Source of the DNA: Chitiniphilus eburneus
GTDB lineage: Bacteria; Pseudomonadota; Gammaproteobacteria; Burkholderiales; Chitinibacteraceae
Assembly (NCBI RefSeq): GCF_005048205.1
Contig: NZ_SUMF01000013.1
Span: 30,488-94,487, forward strand
DNA: 64,000 bases
Reading direction: 5' to 3'
In this document: positions 38,232 to 47,120 of the stretch, one piece after another
Layout: every line of letters begins with the position of its first letter
Position numbering within the stretch: the stretch's first letter is position 1
Translations under genes and position numbers: made by a program
Notes under the pieces: model-generated
Told to the model about the DNA's origin: nothing
The model's database searches: none
Seen by the model: only the letters and a program-made list of their open reading frames with translations

Positions 38232-38338
38232 GGGAAGAGAAAAGGGGAAGGGAGGAGGGTCACGTCAAGGGCAACAGCCGGGGCCAGCGCACGAAGGCCA
38301 GCTTTTCACCCTTCCCTCTTATCCCTTCCCCCTTCTCC
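38232..38338. repeat. Purine/pyrimidine inverted arms between LysR and ETF-QO genes
   Basis: A purine-only-like tract (38232-38259, AAGGGGAAGGGAGG-type) is mirrored by a pyrimidine tract (38309-38338, CCCTTCCCTCTTATCCC-type) with approximate complementarity. Similar C/T-rich sequence ending TTCCCCTTCTCCG occurs at 56570-56633. It may form a long loose hairpin or triplex-like structure; function unknown. Confidence 0.4.
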
Positions 38339-38342
38339 GGGT

Positions 38343-39269
38343 TTAAGGAATATATGGCAGATCGATTTCGTCGCTGCGCTGTACGTTGGCGGTCATGCCC
38401 CGGCACAGCGTCAGGAACTCGCGCATGCCGGGGGTCTGGTATTTCTGTTTATGCCAGACGAAATGAAACTGGCGACGCAGATCCAGCCCCGGCACTTCGA
38501 TGGGCGCCAGGCTGCCACGCCGGAACGCTTCACGCAGCGCCAGCCGCGAAATGCAACCGATGCCCAGGCCGGATTCCACCGCACGCTTGATCGCCTCGGT
38601 ATGTTCCAGCTCAAGCCTGATGTTCAGGCGCGGGCGATGCGGGCGAAATGCGTGGTCGAAGGTTTCGCGGGTACCGGAGCCATGCTCGCGCAGAATCCAC
38701 GGCTCGGCCAGCAGCTCCTCCAGGCTGGCGCCACCGCGCCTGGCCAGCGGATGCTCGGGGCCGGCGAATACCACCAGTTCGTCGGCCACCCAGCTTTCCA
38801 CCTCCAGCTCGGGATGGTGGCTCTCGCCTTCGATCAGGCCCAGGTCCAGCGCGTAGTCGGCCACCTGCTGCACCACGGTGGCGGTGTTGTGCACGTCCAG
38901 CTTCACCCGGCTTTCCGGATGCTGCTGCATGAACTGCGAGATCAGGATGGTGGCAAGGTAGTTGCCGATGGTAAGCGTGGCGCCGATGTGCAGCGCGCCA
39001 AACCCTTCGCGGCCTTCGAGCAGCGCCTCGATCTCGCTGGCCTGATCGATCAGCGCGGCGGCACGCGGCAGCAGGCGCCGGCCCAGCGTATTCAGTTGCA
39101 GCGTCTTGCCGACGCGATCGAACATCTGACAGCCGAACTGACGTTCGAATTCGCCCAGTGCCGTGCTGGTGGCCGATTGCGACAGGTTCAATTCGCGCGC
39201 GGCGTTGGAGACGTTCTCCAGCCGGCCGACGGCCACGAAGATTTCGAGCTGTCGCAAGGTATATCTCAT
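38343..39269 (-). CDS. LysR family transcriptional regulator
   Basis: 308-residue regulator with an N-terminal winged HTH (LEIFVAVGRLENVSNAARELNLSQSATSTAL in parts) and a type 2 periplasmic-binding-like effector domain. It sits between ETF-QO (same strand, 130 bp downstream) and divergent etfBA (222-bp intergenic), so it most likely activates the electron-transfer genes on a metabolite signal. Effector unknown. Confidence 0.9.
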   Translation of the reverse strand: MRYTLRQLEIFVAVGRLENVSNAARELNLSQSATSTALGEFERQFGCQMFDRVGKTLQLNTLGRRLLPRAAALIDQASEIEALLEGREGFGALHIGATLTIGNYLATILISQFMQQHPESRVKLDVHNTATVVQQVADYALDLGLIEGESHHPELEVESWVADELVVFAGPEHPLARRGGASLEELLAEPWILREHGSGTRETFDHAFRPHRPRLNIRLELEHTEAIKRAVESGLGIGCISRLALREAFRRGSLAPIEVPGLDLRRQFHFVWHKQKYQTPGMREFLTLCRGMTANVQRSDEIDLPYIP

Positions 39270-39306
39270 ATCATTTACTCAGATGGAAACGATCTAATAA
39301 ATCCAC

Positions 39307-39335
39307 TTCACAGATATTCTAACGGCCCATATAAT
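39307..39335 (+). promoter_or_regulatory. Sigma-70 promoter of etfBA
   Basis: TTCACA (39307-39312), a 17-bp spacer and perfect TATAAT (39330-39335) lie 157 bp before etfB. The surrounding 39280-39350 region is AT-rich and lies between divergent genes, as expected for a LysR-controlled promoter. Confidence 0.7.
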
Positions 39336-39491
39336 TCACGGCAAATCGGAGATCACGACAGCGTTCCACCGCCTGGACCGGCCCAGCCGCAGGCGTCAGG
39401 AGCGCACAGACAGACAGCTTCGTATCGATAGCGTCGCTTCCCGCGCGCCCTCCGGACAGCCCGGAGAGGCGGGAAGCCTTAGGAGACATCC

Positions 39492-40238
39492 ATGAAAGCA
39501 CTGGTGGCCGTGAAGCGCGTTGTGGATCACAACGTGCAGGTCCACATCAAGCCCGACGGTTCCGGCCTGGAAACCGCGGGGGTGAAGATGAGCATCAACC
39601 CGTTCGACGAGATCGCGGTGGAAGAGGCATTGCGCCTGAAAGAGCGCGGCGTGGTGAGCGAAATCGTCGCCGTCACGCTGGGCGAGCCGGTGGCGCAGGA
39701 CGTGCTGCGCCACGCGCTGGCAATGGGCGCCGACCGCGCCGTGCTGGTCGAGGCCCATGGCGAGTTGCAACCGCTGGGCGTGGCCAAGCTGCTGAAAGCC
39801 GTGGCCGACCGCGAGCAGCCGGGCCTGATCCTGCTGGGCAAGCAGGCCATCGACGACGACGCCGGCCAGGCCGGCCAGATGCTGGCCGCGCTGCTGGGCG
39901 CCGCCCAGGGCACCTTCGCCTCGGCCGTGACCGTGAATGGCGATGAGGTAGAAGTGGTGCGCGAAGTGGACGGTGGCACCGAGACCGTCGCGCTGAAGCT
40001 GCCGGCGGTACTGACCGCCGACCTGCGCCTGAACGAACCGCGTTTCGTCAAACTGCCCAACCTGATGATGGCCAAGAAAAAGCCCATCGAGCAGTTGGCC
40101 GCCGACAGCCTGGGCGTCGATTACGCCCCGCGCCTGAAGCGCCAGAAAGTGGGCACCCCGCCGCACCGCGCGCCGGGCGTGAAGGTGAACAGCGTGGCCG
40201 AACTGGTCCAGAAACTGCGTGAAGCGAAGGTGGTGTGA
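39492..40238 (+). CDS. etfB: Electron transfer flavoprotein beta subunit
   Basis: 248-residue AMP-binding subunit of [39 protein letters not shown] and the [20 protein letters not shown] recognition segment are diagnostic. It pairs with EtfA (the FAD-binding subunit), overlapping its start by one base (TGATG), and delivers electrons to the ETF-QO encoded nearby. Confidence 0.96.
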   Translation: MKALVAVKRVVDHNVQVHIKPDGSGLETAGVKMSINPFDEIAVEEALRLKERGVVSEIVAVTLGEPVAQDVLRHALAMGADRAVLVEAHGELQPLGVAKLLKAVADREQPGLILLGKQAIDDDAGQAGQMLAALLGAAQGTFASAVTVNGDEVEVVREVDGGTETVALKLPAVLTADLRLNEPRFVKLPNLMMAKKKPIEQLAADSLGVDYAPRLKRQKVGTPPHRAPGVKVNSVAELVQKLREAKVV

Positions 40239-41167
40239 TGAGCGTCCTGATCCTTGCCGAACATGACGGCCAGCAACTGAAGCAGGCCACCCGCCAGGCC
40301 GTGACCGCCGCCCAGTCCTGGGGCCTGCCCGTGCACCTGCTGCTGCTGGGCGCCGACACGGCCGCCGTGGCCACCCAGGCCGCGCAGGTGGCCGGCGTGG
40401 CGCGCGTGCTGCGCGTGGACGCCCCGCAATTCGAACATCCGCTCGCCGAGGACGTGGCCGCCGCCATCGTCAATCTGGCGCGCGACTACAAGGTGGTGCT
40501 GGCCGGACACACCGCGTTCGCCAAGAACGCGCTACCCCGCGCCGCCGCGCTGCTGGACGTGGCCATGCTGGCCGACGTGATCGCCATCACCGCGCCCGCC
40601 ACCTACGTGCGCCCGGTCTATGCCGGCAACGTGCTGGCCACCGTGGAAAGCATCGACCCGATCCAGGTGGTGACGATCCGTGCCACCGCCTTCGCGGCCG
40701 CCGAAACGGGTGGTGGCGCCGAAGTGGTGTCGCTGGCCGCACCGGCCGCCAGCGCCGCATCGCGCTGGGTCAGCGAAACCCGCAACGTCTCGGACCGCCC
40801 CGAACTGGCCACCGCCCGTGTGGTGATCTCCGGCGGACGCAGCCTGGGCGAACGCTTCGAAGCCGTGCTCGGCCCGCTGGCGCAGCATCTGCACGGCGCC
40901 CTGGGCGCCACCCGCGCAGCGGTGGACGCCGGCTTCGCGCCGAACGACATCCAGGTCGGCCAGACCGGTACCGTGGTCGCGCCCGAGTTGTACATCGCCG
41001 CTGGCGTGTCCGGCGCGGCGCAGCACCTGGCCGGGATGAAGGACAGCAAGGTGATCGTGGCGATCAACCATGACCCGGACGCCGCGATTTTCCAGGTGGC
41101 CGACTTCGGTCTGGTGGCCGATCTGTTCGACGCGATCCCGCAACTGACGGCGGCACTGAAGCAGTGA
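40238..41167 (+). CDS. etfA: Electron transfer flavoprotein alpha subunit
   Basis: 309-residue FAD-binding subunit. The C-terminal FAD domain is typical: RVVISGGRSLGERFE, VDAGFAPNDIQVGQTGTVVAPELYIAAGVSGAAQHLAGM (in parts), VIVAINHDPDAAIF. ATG at 40238 in TGATG is preferred to a GTG three bases upstream. Forms the heterodimer with EtfB. Confidence 0.96.
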   Translation: MSVLILAEHDGQQLKQATRQAVTAAQSWGLPVHLLLLGADTAAVATQAAQVAGVARVLRVDAPQFEHPLAEDVAAAIVNLARDYKVVLAGHTAFAKNALPRAAALLDVAMLADVIAITAPATYVRPVYAGNVLATVESIDPIQVVTIRATAFAAAETGGGAEVVSLAAPAASAASRWVSETRNVSDRPELATARVVISGGRSLGERFEAVLGPLAQHLHGALGATRAAVDAGFAPNDIQVGQTGTVVAPELYIAAGVSGAAQHLAGMKDSKVIVAINHDPDAAIFQVADFGLVADLFDAIPQLTAALKQ

Positions 41168-41211
41168 CATCGGGCGGCTCCAGAGGCGCCGCCTTTCCCT
41201 TTTCCCAGCAT

Positions 41212-41232
41212 CCCGGCACGGCCGGGTTTTCA
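41212..41232 (+). terminator. Terminator/attenuator hairpin before fpr
   Basis: CCCGGC-ACG-GCCGGG followed by TTTT ends only about 16 bp before the fpr ATG. It can end the etfBA transcript; because it sits inside the likely fpr leader it might also attenuate fpr or hide its ribosome site. Confidence 0.65.
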
Positions 41233-41245
41233 TCAGGATTCTGCA

Positions 41246-42022
41246 ATGAGTGCCTTCGCCTCCGAGCGCGTTCTCTCGGTTCACCACTGGAACGACACGC
41301 TGTTCAGCTTCAAGACCACGCGCGACCCCGGCCTGCGCTTCGAAAATGGCCAGTTCGTGATGATCGGCCTGATGGTGAACGGCAAGCCGCTGATGCGCGC
41401 CTATTCCATCGCCAGCCCGAACTACGAGGAATACCTGGAGTTCTTCAGCATCAAGGTGCCGGACGGCCCCCTGACCTCGCGCCTGCAAAAGATCGAGGTC
41501 GGCGATGAGCTGCTGGTCAGCCGCAAGCCCACCGGCACGCTGGTGCTATCGGACCTGAAGCCCGGCAAGAATCTGTATTACCTCTCCACCGGCACCGGCC
41601 TCGCGCCGTTCATGAGCCTGATCCAGGACCCCGACGCCTACGAGCAGTTCGAAAAGATCATCCTGATCCACGGCGTGCGCAGCGTGAGCGAGCTGGCCTA
41701 TGCCCAGTTCATCGAAGACCAGTTGCCCAAGAACGAGTACTTCGGCGATGCCGTGCGCGAAAAGCTGATCTACTACCCGACAGTGACCCGCGAGGATTTC
41801 CGCAACCAGGGCCGTCTGACCGACCTGATCGAATCGGGCAAGCTGTTCGAGGACATCGGCTTGCCGCCGCTGAACCCGGAAACCGACCGCGCCATGCTGT
41901 GCGGCAGCCCCGCGATGCTGGAAGACACCTGCAAGCTGCTGGACGCGCGCGGTTTCCAGGTTTCCAAGCGCATCGGCATGCCGGGCGACTACGTGATCGA
42001 ACGCGCCTTCGTCGAAAAGTAA
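41246..42022 (+). CDS. fpr: Ferredoxin/flavodoxin--NADP+ reductase
   Basis: 258-residue FAD flavoprotein of the bacterial Fpr group. FAD-binding RAYSIASPNYEE and NADP-binding STGTGLAPFMSLI are present; the C-terminus ends YVIERAFVEK, the usual bacterial type. It reduces ferredoxin or flavodoxin with NADPH, in oxidative stress and iron-sulfur work. Its place behind etfBA fits a redox cluster but a separate transcript is likely because of the hairpin upstream. Confidence 0.94.
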   Translation: MSAFASERVLSVHHWNDTLFSFKTTRDPGLRFENGQFVMIGLMVNGKPLMRAYSIASPNYEEYLEFFSIKVPDGPLTSRLQKIEVGDELLVSRKPTGTLVLSDLKPGKNLYYLSTGTGLAPFMSLIQDPDAYEQFEKIILIHGVRSVSELAYAQFIEDQLPKNEYFGDAVREKLIYYPTVTREDFRNQGRLTDLIESGKLFEDIGLPPLNPETDRAMLCGSPAMLEDTCKLLDARGFQVSKRIGMPGDYVIERAFVEK

Positions 42023-42049
42023 GCCGCTCGCGACGGTTTATCGAAACCG

Positions 42050-42208
42050 AAACCCCACATCTTGAACGACAGAGAACACTGAGGACACCGAGGGATCACA
42101 GAGAAAGGCAAAACCGATTGGGCGCGCCGGCAGCTTGCCCTCTCGTTCTGGTTTCCTCTGTGTATCTCCGTGCTCTCCCTGTTCTCTGTCGTTCAAGATG
42201 TGGGGTTT
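42050..42208. repeat. 159-bp palindromic element with 29-bp perfect terminal inverted repeats
   Basis: Bases 42050-42078 are the exact complement of 42180-42208; inner parts continue as imperfect arms (CACAGAGAAAG versus CACAGAGGAAAC when inverted). Left half is purine-rich, right half pyrimidine-rich, with a short centre near 42120-42140. It lies between fpr and a TPR gene, with no reading frame of its own. Degenerate relatives occur at 16531 and 51451. It is MITE- or BIME-like, possibly mobilised in trans. Confidence 0.8.
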
Positions 42209-42236
42209 CAACTTTCCGCCACCCCGGAAACCCGCC

Positions 42237-42599
42237 ATGCACACCACCCAGATCGCCGCCTTTACCCGCATGCTGGCCGAAGGACGAGACAACGCGCTGC
42301 TGCGCTTCGGTCTGGGCCAGGCCCTGCTCGCCGACGGCCAGCCCGCCGCCGCCATCGAACACTTGCGCGCGGCGGTGACGCATGACCCGAATTATTCGGC
42401 CGCCTACAAATTGCTGGGCCGCGCGCTGGTGGAAGACGGCAACCGCGACGCCGCGCGCGACGTGTTCGGCACCGGCATCGCCGTGGCTGAACAACGCGGC
42501 GACGTGCAGGCGGCGCGCGAGATGAAGGTGTTTCTCAAGCGGCTGGACAAGCTCGACGCATCGGCCCCGCCCCCCACCGGTCCTCCAACGACGGAATGA
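42237..42599 (+). CDS. Small tetratricopeptide protein
   Basis: 120-residue soluble protein with about two TPR units (ALLRFGLGQALLADGQPAAAIEHL, YSAAYKLLGRALVEDGNRDAARDVF, quoted in part) and a proline-rich tail. No catalytic features. ATG at 42237 is used; the frame is open upstream into the palindromic element. Function unknown; probably a binding adaptor. Confidence 0.72.
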   Translation: MHTTQIAAFTRMLAEGRDNALLRFGLGQALLADGQPAAAIEHLRAAVTHDPNYSAAYKLLGRALVEDGNRDAARDVFGTGIAVAEQRGDVQAAREMKVFLKRLDKLDASAPPPTGPPTTE

Positions 42600-42610
42600 T
42601 GCCCCCCATG

Positions 42611-42622
42611 CGGTCGCGACCG
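42611..42622. promoter_or_regulatory. 12-bp perfect palindrome in the PfpI gene leader
   Basis: CGGTCGCGACCG is fully palindromic and lies 204 bp before the PfpI gene, in an otherwise featureless 226-bp gap. It could be a dimer-binding operator, but GC-rich palindromes of this size also arise by chance. Confidence 0.25.
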
Positions 42623-42825
42623 GATCGCATCCCCTACACCCCATCATGTAAAAACTGCCGTCGCCGACAGCGCGAAGGCGGCCTCCGTTCTCCTGCCACG
42701 CCCTATCGGCGCTGACGCGCACCCGATCCCACCGTCGGGCACGATCCCTGCTGCCTCCGGCACCATGCCCGGCCCCCGGCCAGCCCTCGCTGACCTCACG
42801 CCAGGCACGGCAAAGGAGATACCCC

Positions 42826-43374
42826 ATGACGCAATTGCAAGGCGTGAAGGTCGCGATCCTGGTCAGCGATCTGTTCGAACAAGTGGAAATGACCAGCCCG
42901 CGCGCCGCGCTGGAGGCGGCGGGCGCACAGGTGACGCTGGTGTCCGGCCAGGCCGGGCAGGTACGCGGGATGCATCATGCCGAACCGGGCGACACCTTTA
43001 CCGTGGAGCAGGCACTGCACGATGCCAGCGCCGCCCATTACGACGCGCTGGTGCTGCCGGGGGGGACGTTCAACGCCGATGCGTTGCGCATCGAGCCACA
43101 GGCGCAGCAGTTGGTACGCGCATTCCAGGTAGCCGAAAAGCCCATCGGCGTGATCTGCCACGGGCCGTGGCTGCTGATCTCGGCCGGACTGGTCACCGGG
43201 CGCACGCTGACAAGCTGGCCGTCGCTCAAGGACGACGTGGTCAACGCGGGCGGGCACTGGCTGGACAAGGAAGTACTGCGTGAAGGCAACTGGGTCAGCA
43301 GCCGCAAGCCCGACGATCTGCCGGCGTTCAACCGGGAGCTGATCCAGTTGATCTCGGAACGTCGGCGCCACTGA
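42826..43374 (+). CDS. DJ-1/PfpI family protein (type 1 glutamine amidotransferase-like)
   Basis: 182-residue protein with the DJ-1/PfpI nucleophile elbow: Cys111-His112 in GVICHGPWLL, and the acidic Glu18 in LFEQVE. This pattern matches YhbO/PfpI-type stress proteins reported as protein deglycases or proteases, a role that remains debated. ATG at 42826 has a GGAGA site. Its last 47 bases overlap the convergent ABC ATPase gene. Confidence 0.88.
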   Translation: MTQLQGVKVAILVSDLFEQVEMTSPRAALEAAGAQVTLVSGQAGQVRGMHHAEPGDTFTVEQALHDASAAHYDALVLPGGTFNADALRIEPQAQQLVRAFQVAEKPIGVICHGPWLLISAGLVTGRTLTSWPSLKDDVVNAGGHWLDKEVLREGNWVSSRKPDDLPAFNRELIQLISERRRH

Positions 43375-44176
43375 CGCGGGCCACGAAGCGCGCCACGTAG
43401 TCGTCCACCGGCGCGGCGCGCACGGCGGCGGGCTCGCCTTCCTGCACCAGGCGGCCATCGCGCAGCAGCGCGATGCGCTGCCCCAGGCGAAACGCCTCTT
43501 CCACATCGTGCGTGATGAAGACAATGGTTTTGCCCAGCTCGGCCTGTAGGGTCAGCAACTGGGATTGCAGATCGTCCCGCAACAGCGGGTCGAGCGCGCT
43601 GAAGGGTTCGTCCATCAGCAGGATATCGGTATCGCTGGCCAGTGCCCGCGCCAGGCCCACCCGCTGGCGCATGCCGCCGGAGAGGTGATCGGGATAGTCG
43701 CGCTCGTGGCCGGACAGGCCCACCCGCGCCAGCCAGCCCTGCGCGGCGGCCTGGGCATTGCGGCGCGATTCGCCGCGTACCCGCCGGCCGAAGGCGACGT
43801 TCTCCAGCACGGTGCGGTGCGGCAACAGGCCGAAATGCTGGAACACCATGCTGATGCGACGCCGCCGCAAATCGCGCAGGCGCGCGGCGCTGAATCCCAG
43901 CACATCCTCGCCATCGACCAGCACCTGCCCCGCCGAAGGATCGATCAGCCGGTTGATATGCCGCACCAGTGTCGATTTGCCAGAGCCGGACAGCCCCATG
44001 ATGGCGTAGATGCCACCAGCGGGGATCGACAGCGACACATCGTACAGGCCCACGTGGCTGCCGGTATCCGCCAGCACCTGATGCTTGTCGGCACCTTGCG
44101 CCAGCAGGGTGAGTGCCCGGTGCGGGTCGTCGCCGTAGACCTTGCTGACGTGACGCAGCTCGATCCGCGCGCTCAT
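43328..44176 (-). CDS. Glycine betaine/choline ABC transporter ATP-binding protein (ProV-like)
   Basis: 282-residue ATPase. Walker A GLSGSGKS, Q-loop VFQHFGLLPH, signature LSGGMRQR, Walker B ILLMDEPFSALDP and the H-loop THD. The QHFGLLPHRTV motif and the N-terminal extension are typical of ProV/OpuA. It lacks the tandem CBS domains seen in E. coli ProV. ATG at 44176 overlaps the permease stop by 4 bases. Energises the importer made with the two genes upstream. Confidence 0.9.
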   Translation of the reverse strand: MSARIELRHVSKVYGDDPHRALTLLAQGADKHQVLADTGSHVGLYDVSLSIPAGGIYAIMGLSGSGKSTLVRHINRLIDPSAGQVLVDGEDVLGFSAARLRDLRRRRISMVFQHFGLLPHRTVLENVAFGRRVRGESRRNAQAAAQGWLARVGLSGHERDYPDHLSGGMRQRVGLARALASDTDILLMDEPFSALDPLLRDDLQSQLLTLQAELGKTIVFITHDVEEAFRLGQRIALLRDGRLVQEGEPAAVRAAPVDDYVARFVARVSGADVPRSTGSAPG

Positions 44177-45039
44177 GAGCGGCGTTCCTCGTCGCGGATT
44201 GGCCGTCGCACCCGACCAAAGCCCTGCGTGATACGGTCGATGGCCACGGCCAGCAGCACGATGGCCAGGCCGGCCTGCAATCCACGCCCCACATCCAGTG
44301 TCTGGATACCCGCCAGCACTTCCTCGCCCAATCCGCGTGCGCCGATCATCGACGCCACCACCACCATCGACAGCGCCATCATCACGGTCTGGTTCACCCC
44401 GGCCAGAATGCTGGGCCACGCCAGCGGCAACTGTACGCCCAGCAGCATCTGCCAGCGTGTAGTGCCGAACGAGTGCGCAGCCTCCTGGACATCCGGGTCC
44501 ACCTGGCGCAGGCCCAGGTCGGTCAGGCGAACCAGCGGGCATATGGCGTAAACCACGGTGGCGAGAATGGCGGGCACCTTGCCCAGGCCAAACAGCATCA
44601 CCGCAGGGATCAGGTAGACGAAGGTGGGCAGCGTCTGCATCACGTCCAGCACCGGCAGCACCACGGCGCGCAACCGGCGCGAATGGGCGGCGACGATGCC
44701 CAGCGGCAGACCTGCCACCACCGCCAGCACCGTGGCGACCAGCACCAGCGCCAGCGTCTGCATCAGCGCGTCCCACAGGCCGAAGCAGCCGATCAGGTAG
44801 CACGCCACCGTCAGCGGCAGCGCCACCTGCCAGCGCCGCGTGGCACGCCATGCCAGCAGCGCCACCACCAGCAGGATCACCCACGGCGGCGCGCCACGCA
44901 GGGCACGTTCCAGCGGCAGCAGCAGGCCCTGCAATATCAGATCGTTCAGGACATGCAGCCGGTCGCCATAACGCACCACCAGGCTATCCACCGCCTGGTT
45001 GATCGGTTCGCGCAAATCGAGGGGAACGAAGAAATCCAC
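44173..45039 (-). CDS. ABC transporter permease (ProW-like)
   Basis: 288-residue inner-membrane permease with about 6-7 membrane segments and the BPD-transporter cytoplasmic loop (EAAHSFGTTRWQMLLGVQLPLAWPSILAGVNQ region) that contacts the ATPase. The start codon is GTG at 45039, sharing its G with the stop TAG of the upstream gene (TAGTG), showing tight coupling. Part of a proV-proW-proX type osmolyte importer. Confidence 0.9.
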   Translation of the reverse strand: MDFFVPLDLREPINQAVDSLVVRYGDRLHVLNDLILQGLLLPLERALRGAPPWVILLVVALLAWRATRRWQVALPLTVACYLIGCFGLWDALMQTLALVLVATVLAVVAGLPLGIVAAHSRRLRAVVLPVLDVMQTLPTFVYLIPAVMLFGLGKVPAILATVVYAICPLVRLTDLGLRQVDPDVQEAAHSFGTTRWQMLLGVQLPLAWPSILAGVNQTVMMALSMVVVASMIGARGLGEEVLAGIQTLDVGRGLQAGLAIVLLAVAIDRITQGFGRVRRPIRDEERRS

Positions 45040-46073
45040 TATTTGCCCGTATTCCTCGCTGCGATGCGTTGCGCCACGTCGTCGGGCACCCAGGCGCGCC
45101 AGATGTCCGGCCGGGTGGCGAAGAAGCGCCGGGACTGGACAGCGGCCGAGCCGGGGTTGTTCGCCATACCGGCCAGGGCGGCGTTGAGCAGCGGCAGCGG
45201 AACGTTGAATTTACCGAGGAAGTCGATCAGCACCGGGTCGGCATCATGGAAAACGCGCGAAACACCGGCCTGGATCACCGCCTCGGGCGCCGCCGAGCCG
45301 CAGGGCTTGGCCTGATTGCGATCGGTCAGCGTCTTGAAGCAGGCTTCGTTGTACGCCGGCTCCGTCAGTTGTATGAAGCGGTACTTGCCCATCAATGCGG
45401 TCGGCGACCAGTAGTAGAACAACACCGGCTGGCCGCGCTGGTAGGCAGAGGCGACGGCGGCATCCAGCGCGGCGCCGCTGCCGGGGCGGAAGTTGACATA
45501 GCTGTCGGTCAGACCATAGGCCTTGAGCTTCTGGCTGTTCACGCCTTCGCAGGTCCAGCCGCTGGGGCAGTTGAGAAAGCGCCCCTTGTCCGGCTCTTCG
45601 TTATCGCGGAACAACTGCTTGTACTTCGGCAGGTCGCTCACCGCCTGCAATTGCGGCGCGGCGGGCCTGATCTTGCGTGTCTTCTCGCCCTTCACCACGT
45701 ATTCCGGCACGTACCAGCCCTCGGTCGCGCCAACGATCACATTGCCGACCGCTTTCACCTTGCCGGCCGCGGCGGCCTTGTTCCAGATTTCGCTGCGCCC
45801 CACCCATTCCTCGGCCACCAACTGGATATCGTTCTGTGCCAGTGCGTTCTCGATGGTGATGGTGTTGCTGGGCACCCGCTCCACACGGCAGCCGTAGCCC
45901 TGCTCCAGCACTGTCGCGACCAGTTCGGTCAGCAGTTCACCGCTTTCCCAGTTCAACCCGGCCACCTTGACCGGCTTGCCGGATTGGCACCAGGGCGAGG
46001 TGGTAGCGGCGGCGGCCCCGGCACTCAGTGCGAGAGCCAGGGCAAACAGGGTGGAGCAGGTGGAGCGTTGCAT
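45039..46073 (-). CDS. Substrate-binding protein of betaine-type ABC importer (ProX-like)
   Basis: 344-residue periplasmic protein with signal peptide ending near AGAAAA-TTSP. The OpuAC fold is marked by KVAGLNWESGELLTELVATVLE, AEEWVGRSEIWNKA and VLFYYWSPTALMGKY with aromatic residues that could cage a quaternary amine. Two Cys pairs are visible in the second half (NCPSGWTC, ACFKT...KPCGS). Likely substrates are glycine betaine, choline or carnitine; exact ligand not known. First gene of the importer operon. Confidence 0.88.
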   Translation of the reverse strand: MQRSTCSTLFALALALSAGAAAATTSPWCQSGKPVKVAGLNWESGELLTELVATVLEQGYGCRVERVPSNTITIENALAQNDIQLVAEEWVGRSEIWNKAAAAGKVKAVGNVIVGATEGWYVPEYVVKGEKTRKIRPAAPQLQAVSDLPKYKQLFRDNEEPDKGRFLNCPSGWTCEGVNSQKLKAYGLTDSYVNFRPGSGAALDAAVASAYQRGQPVLFYYWSPTALMGKYRFIQLTEPAYNEACFKTLTDRNQAKPCGSAAPEAVIQAGVSRVFHDADPVLIDFLGKFNVPLPLLNAALAGMANNPGSAAVQSRRFFATRPDIWRAWVPDDVAQRIAARNTGK

Positions 46074-46348
46074 GGCGGGAGGTCTCGAATGGGTTGATCC
46101 AGTCAGCTTAGGACACCCAGCCGGGCGTGCCCTGACGAGCCAGCCGGGACCATCGCATGCCCTCGCGCGCGAGCGGACGTGCAAACTACCGCTGCGGCGC
46201 GCTCCGGTTATCCGCGCACAGTGCCAGCCAGCCCCGGAATACGGCCGCGTAGGGCCCGCCACCTGGGGACCTGGTGGCAGTGCCGTTCCATGGCGTCGCG
46301 GCCATTGGGTGACTGCGCAAGCGATCCACCCATGCGATCATCCGCCCC

Positions 46349-47002
46349 ATGACGCCCCTGCCCTTCCTGTGTTCCTGGAGCGGCGGCAAGGATAGCTGCC
46401 ATGCCTTGCACGCCGCGCTGGCGGCCGGACACCGTCCGGTCGCGTTGCTCAACATGCTGAACGAGACCGGAGAACGCTCGCGCTCGCATGGGCTGTCGCC
46501 GGCGCTATTGCGGGCGCAAGCGGACGCACTGGGCCTGCCATTACTCACCGGCAGCGCCACCTGGCAGGGCTACGAAGCTGAATTCGTTGCCAGGCTGATC
46601 GAGGCGCGCGACGGCCACGGCGCGCGGGCGGCGGTGTTCGGCGACATCGATCTGCAAGCGCATCGCGACTGGGAGGAGCAGGTCTGCGCCCGTGCGGGAA
46701 TCGAAGCGCTGCTGCCGCTCTGGCAGCGTCCGCGCCGGGCACTGGTGGAGGAAATGATCACCGACGGCATCCGCGCGGTGATCGTCTCCTGCAATGCGCA
46801 ACTAGGGCCGGGCTTCCTCGGCCGCGCCATCGACGCCGCCACGCTGGATGCGCTGGAAGCGGCGGGGGTCGATGCCTGTGGCGAGAACGGCGAATACCAC
46901 ACCGCCGTACTCGATGCCCCCACCTTCGCCCGGCCACTGGCGGTGCGGCAGGGCGAGGCGCAGTGCCATGGCGGCTACTGGTTCCTGCCGCTTACCCTCT
47001 GA
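46349..47002 (+). CDS. PP-loop ATPase, diphthine-ammonia-ligase-like (Dph6 family)
   Basis: 217-residue cytosolic protein with PP-loop SGGKDS at residues 11-16 and the family C-terminal motif GENGEYHTAVLDAP. Eukaryotic Dph6 amidates diphthine on EF2, but bacteria lack diphthamide, so this bacterial member must do another adenylate-forming amidation or thiolation. Context (divergent from the betaine importer, convergent with an exported DUF1214-like protein) gives no clue. Confidence 0.82.
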   Translation: MTPLPFLCSWSGGKDSCHALHAALAAGHRPVALLNMLNETGERSRSHGLSPALLRAQADALGLPLLTGSATWQGYEAEFVARLIEARDGHGARAAVFGDIDLQAHRDWEEQVCARAGIEALLPLWQRPRRALVEEMITDGIRAVIVSCNAQLGPGFLGRAIDAATLDALEAAGVDACGENGEYHTAVLDAPTFARPLAVRQGEAQCHGGYWFLPLTL

Positions 47003-47120
47003 CGGCGGCCGCTGACCAAATGCAGCGGTGCGAACACGGCAGTCAGCGCGACATTCACAGTCCTGGGCATCCGCCAACGGTGGCCGGATGCCCAAGCAAT
47101 GCCACCAAGGTGGTCCGTGC

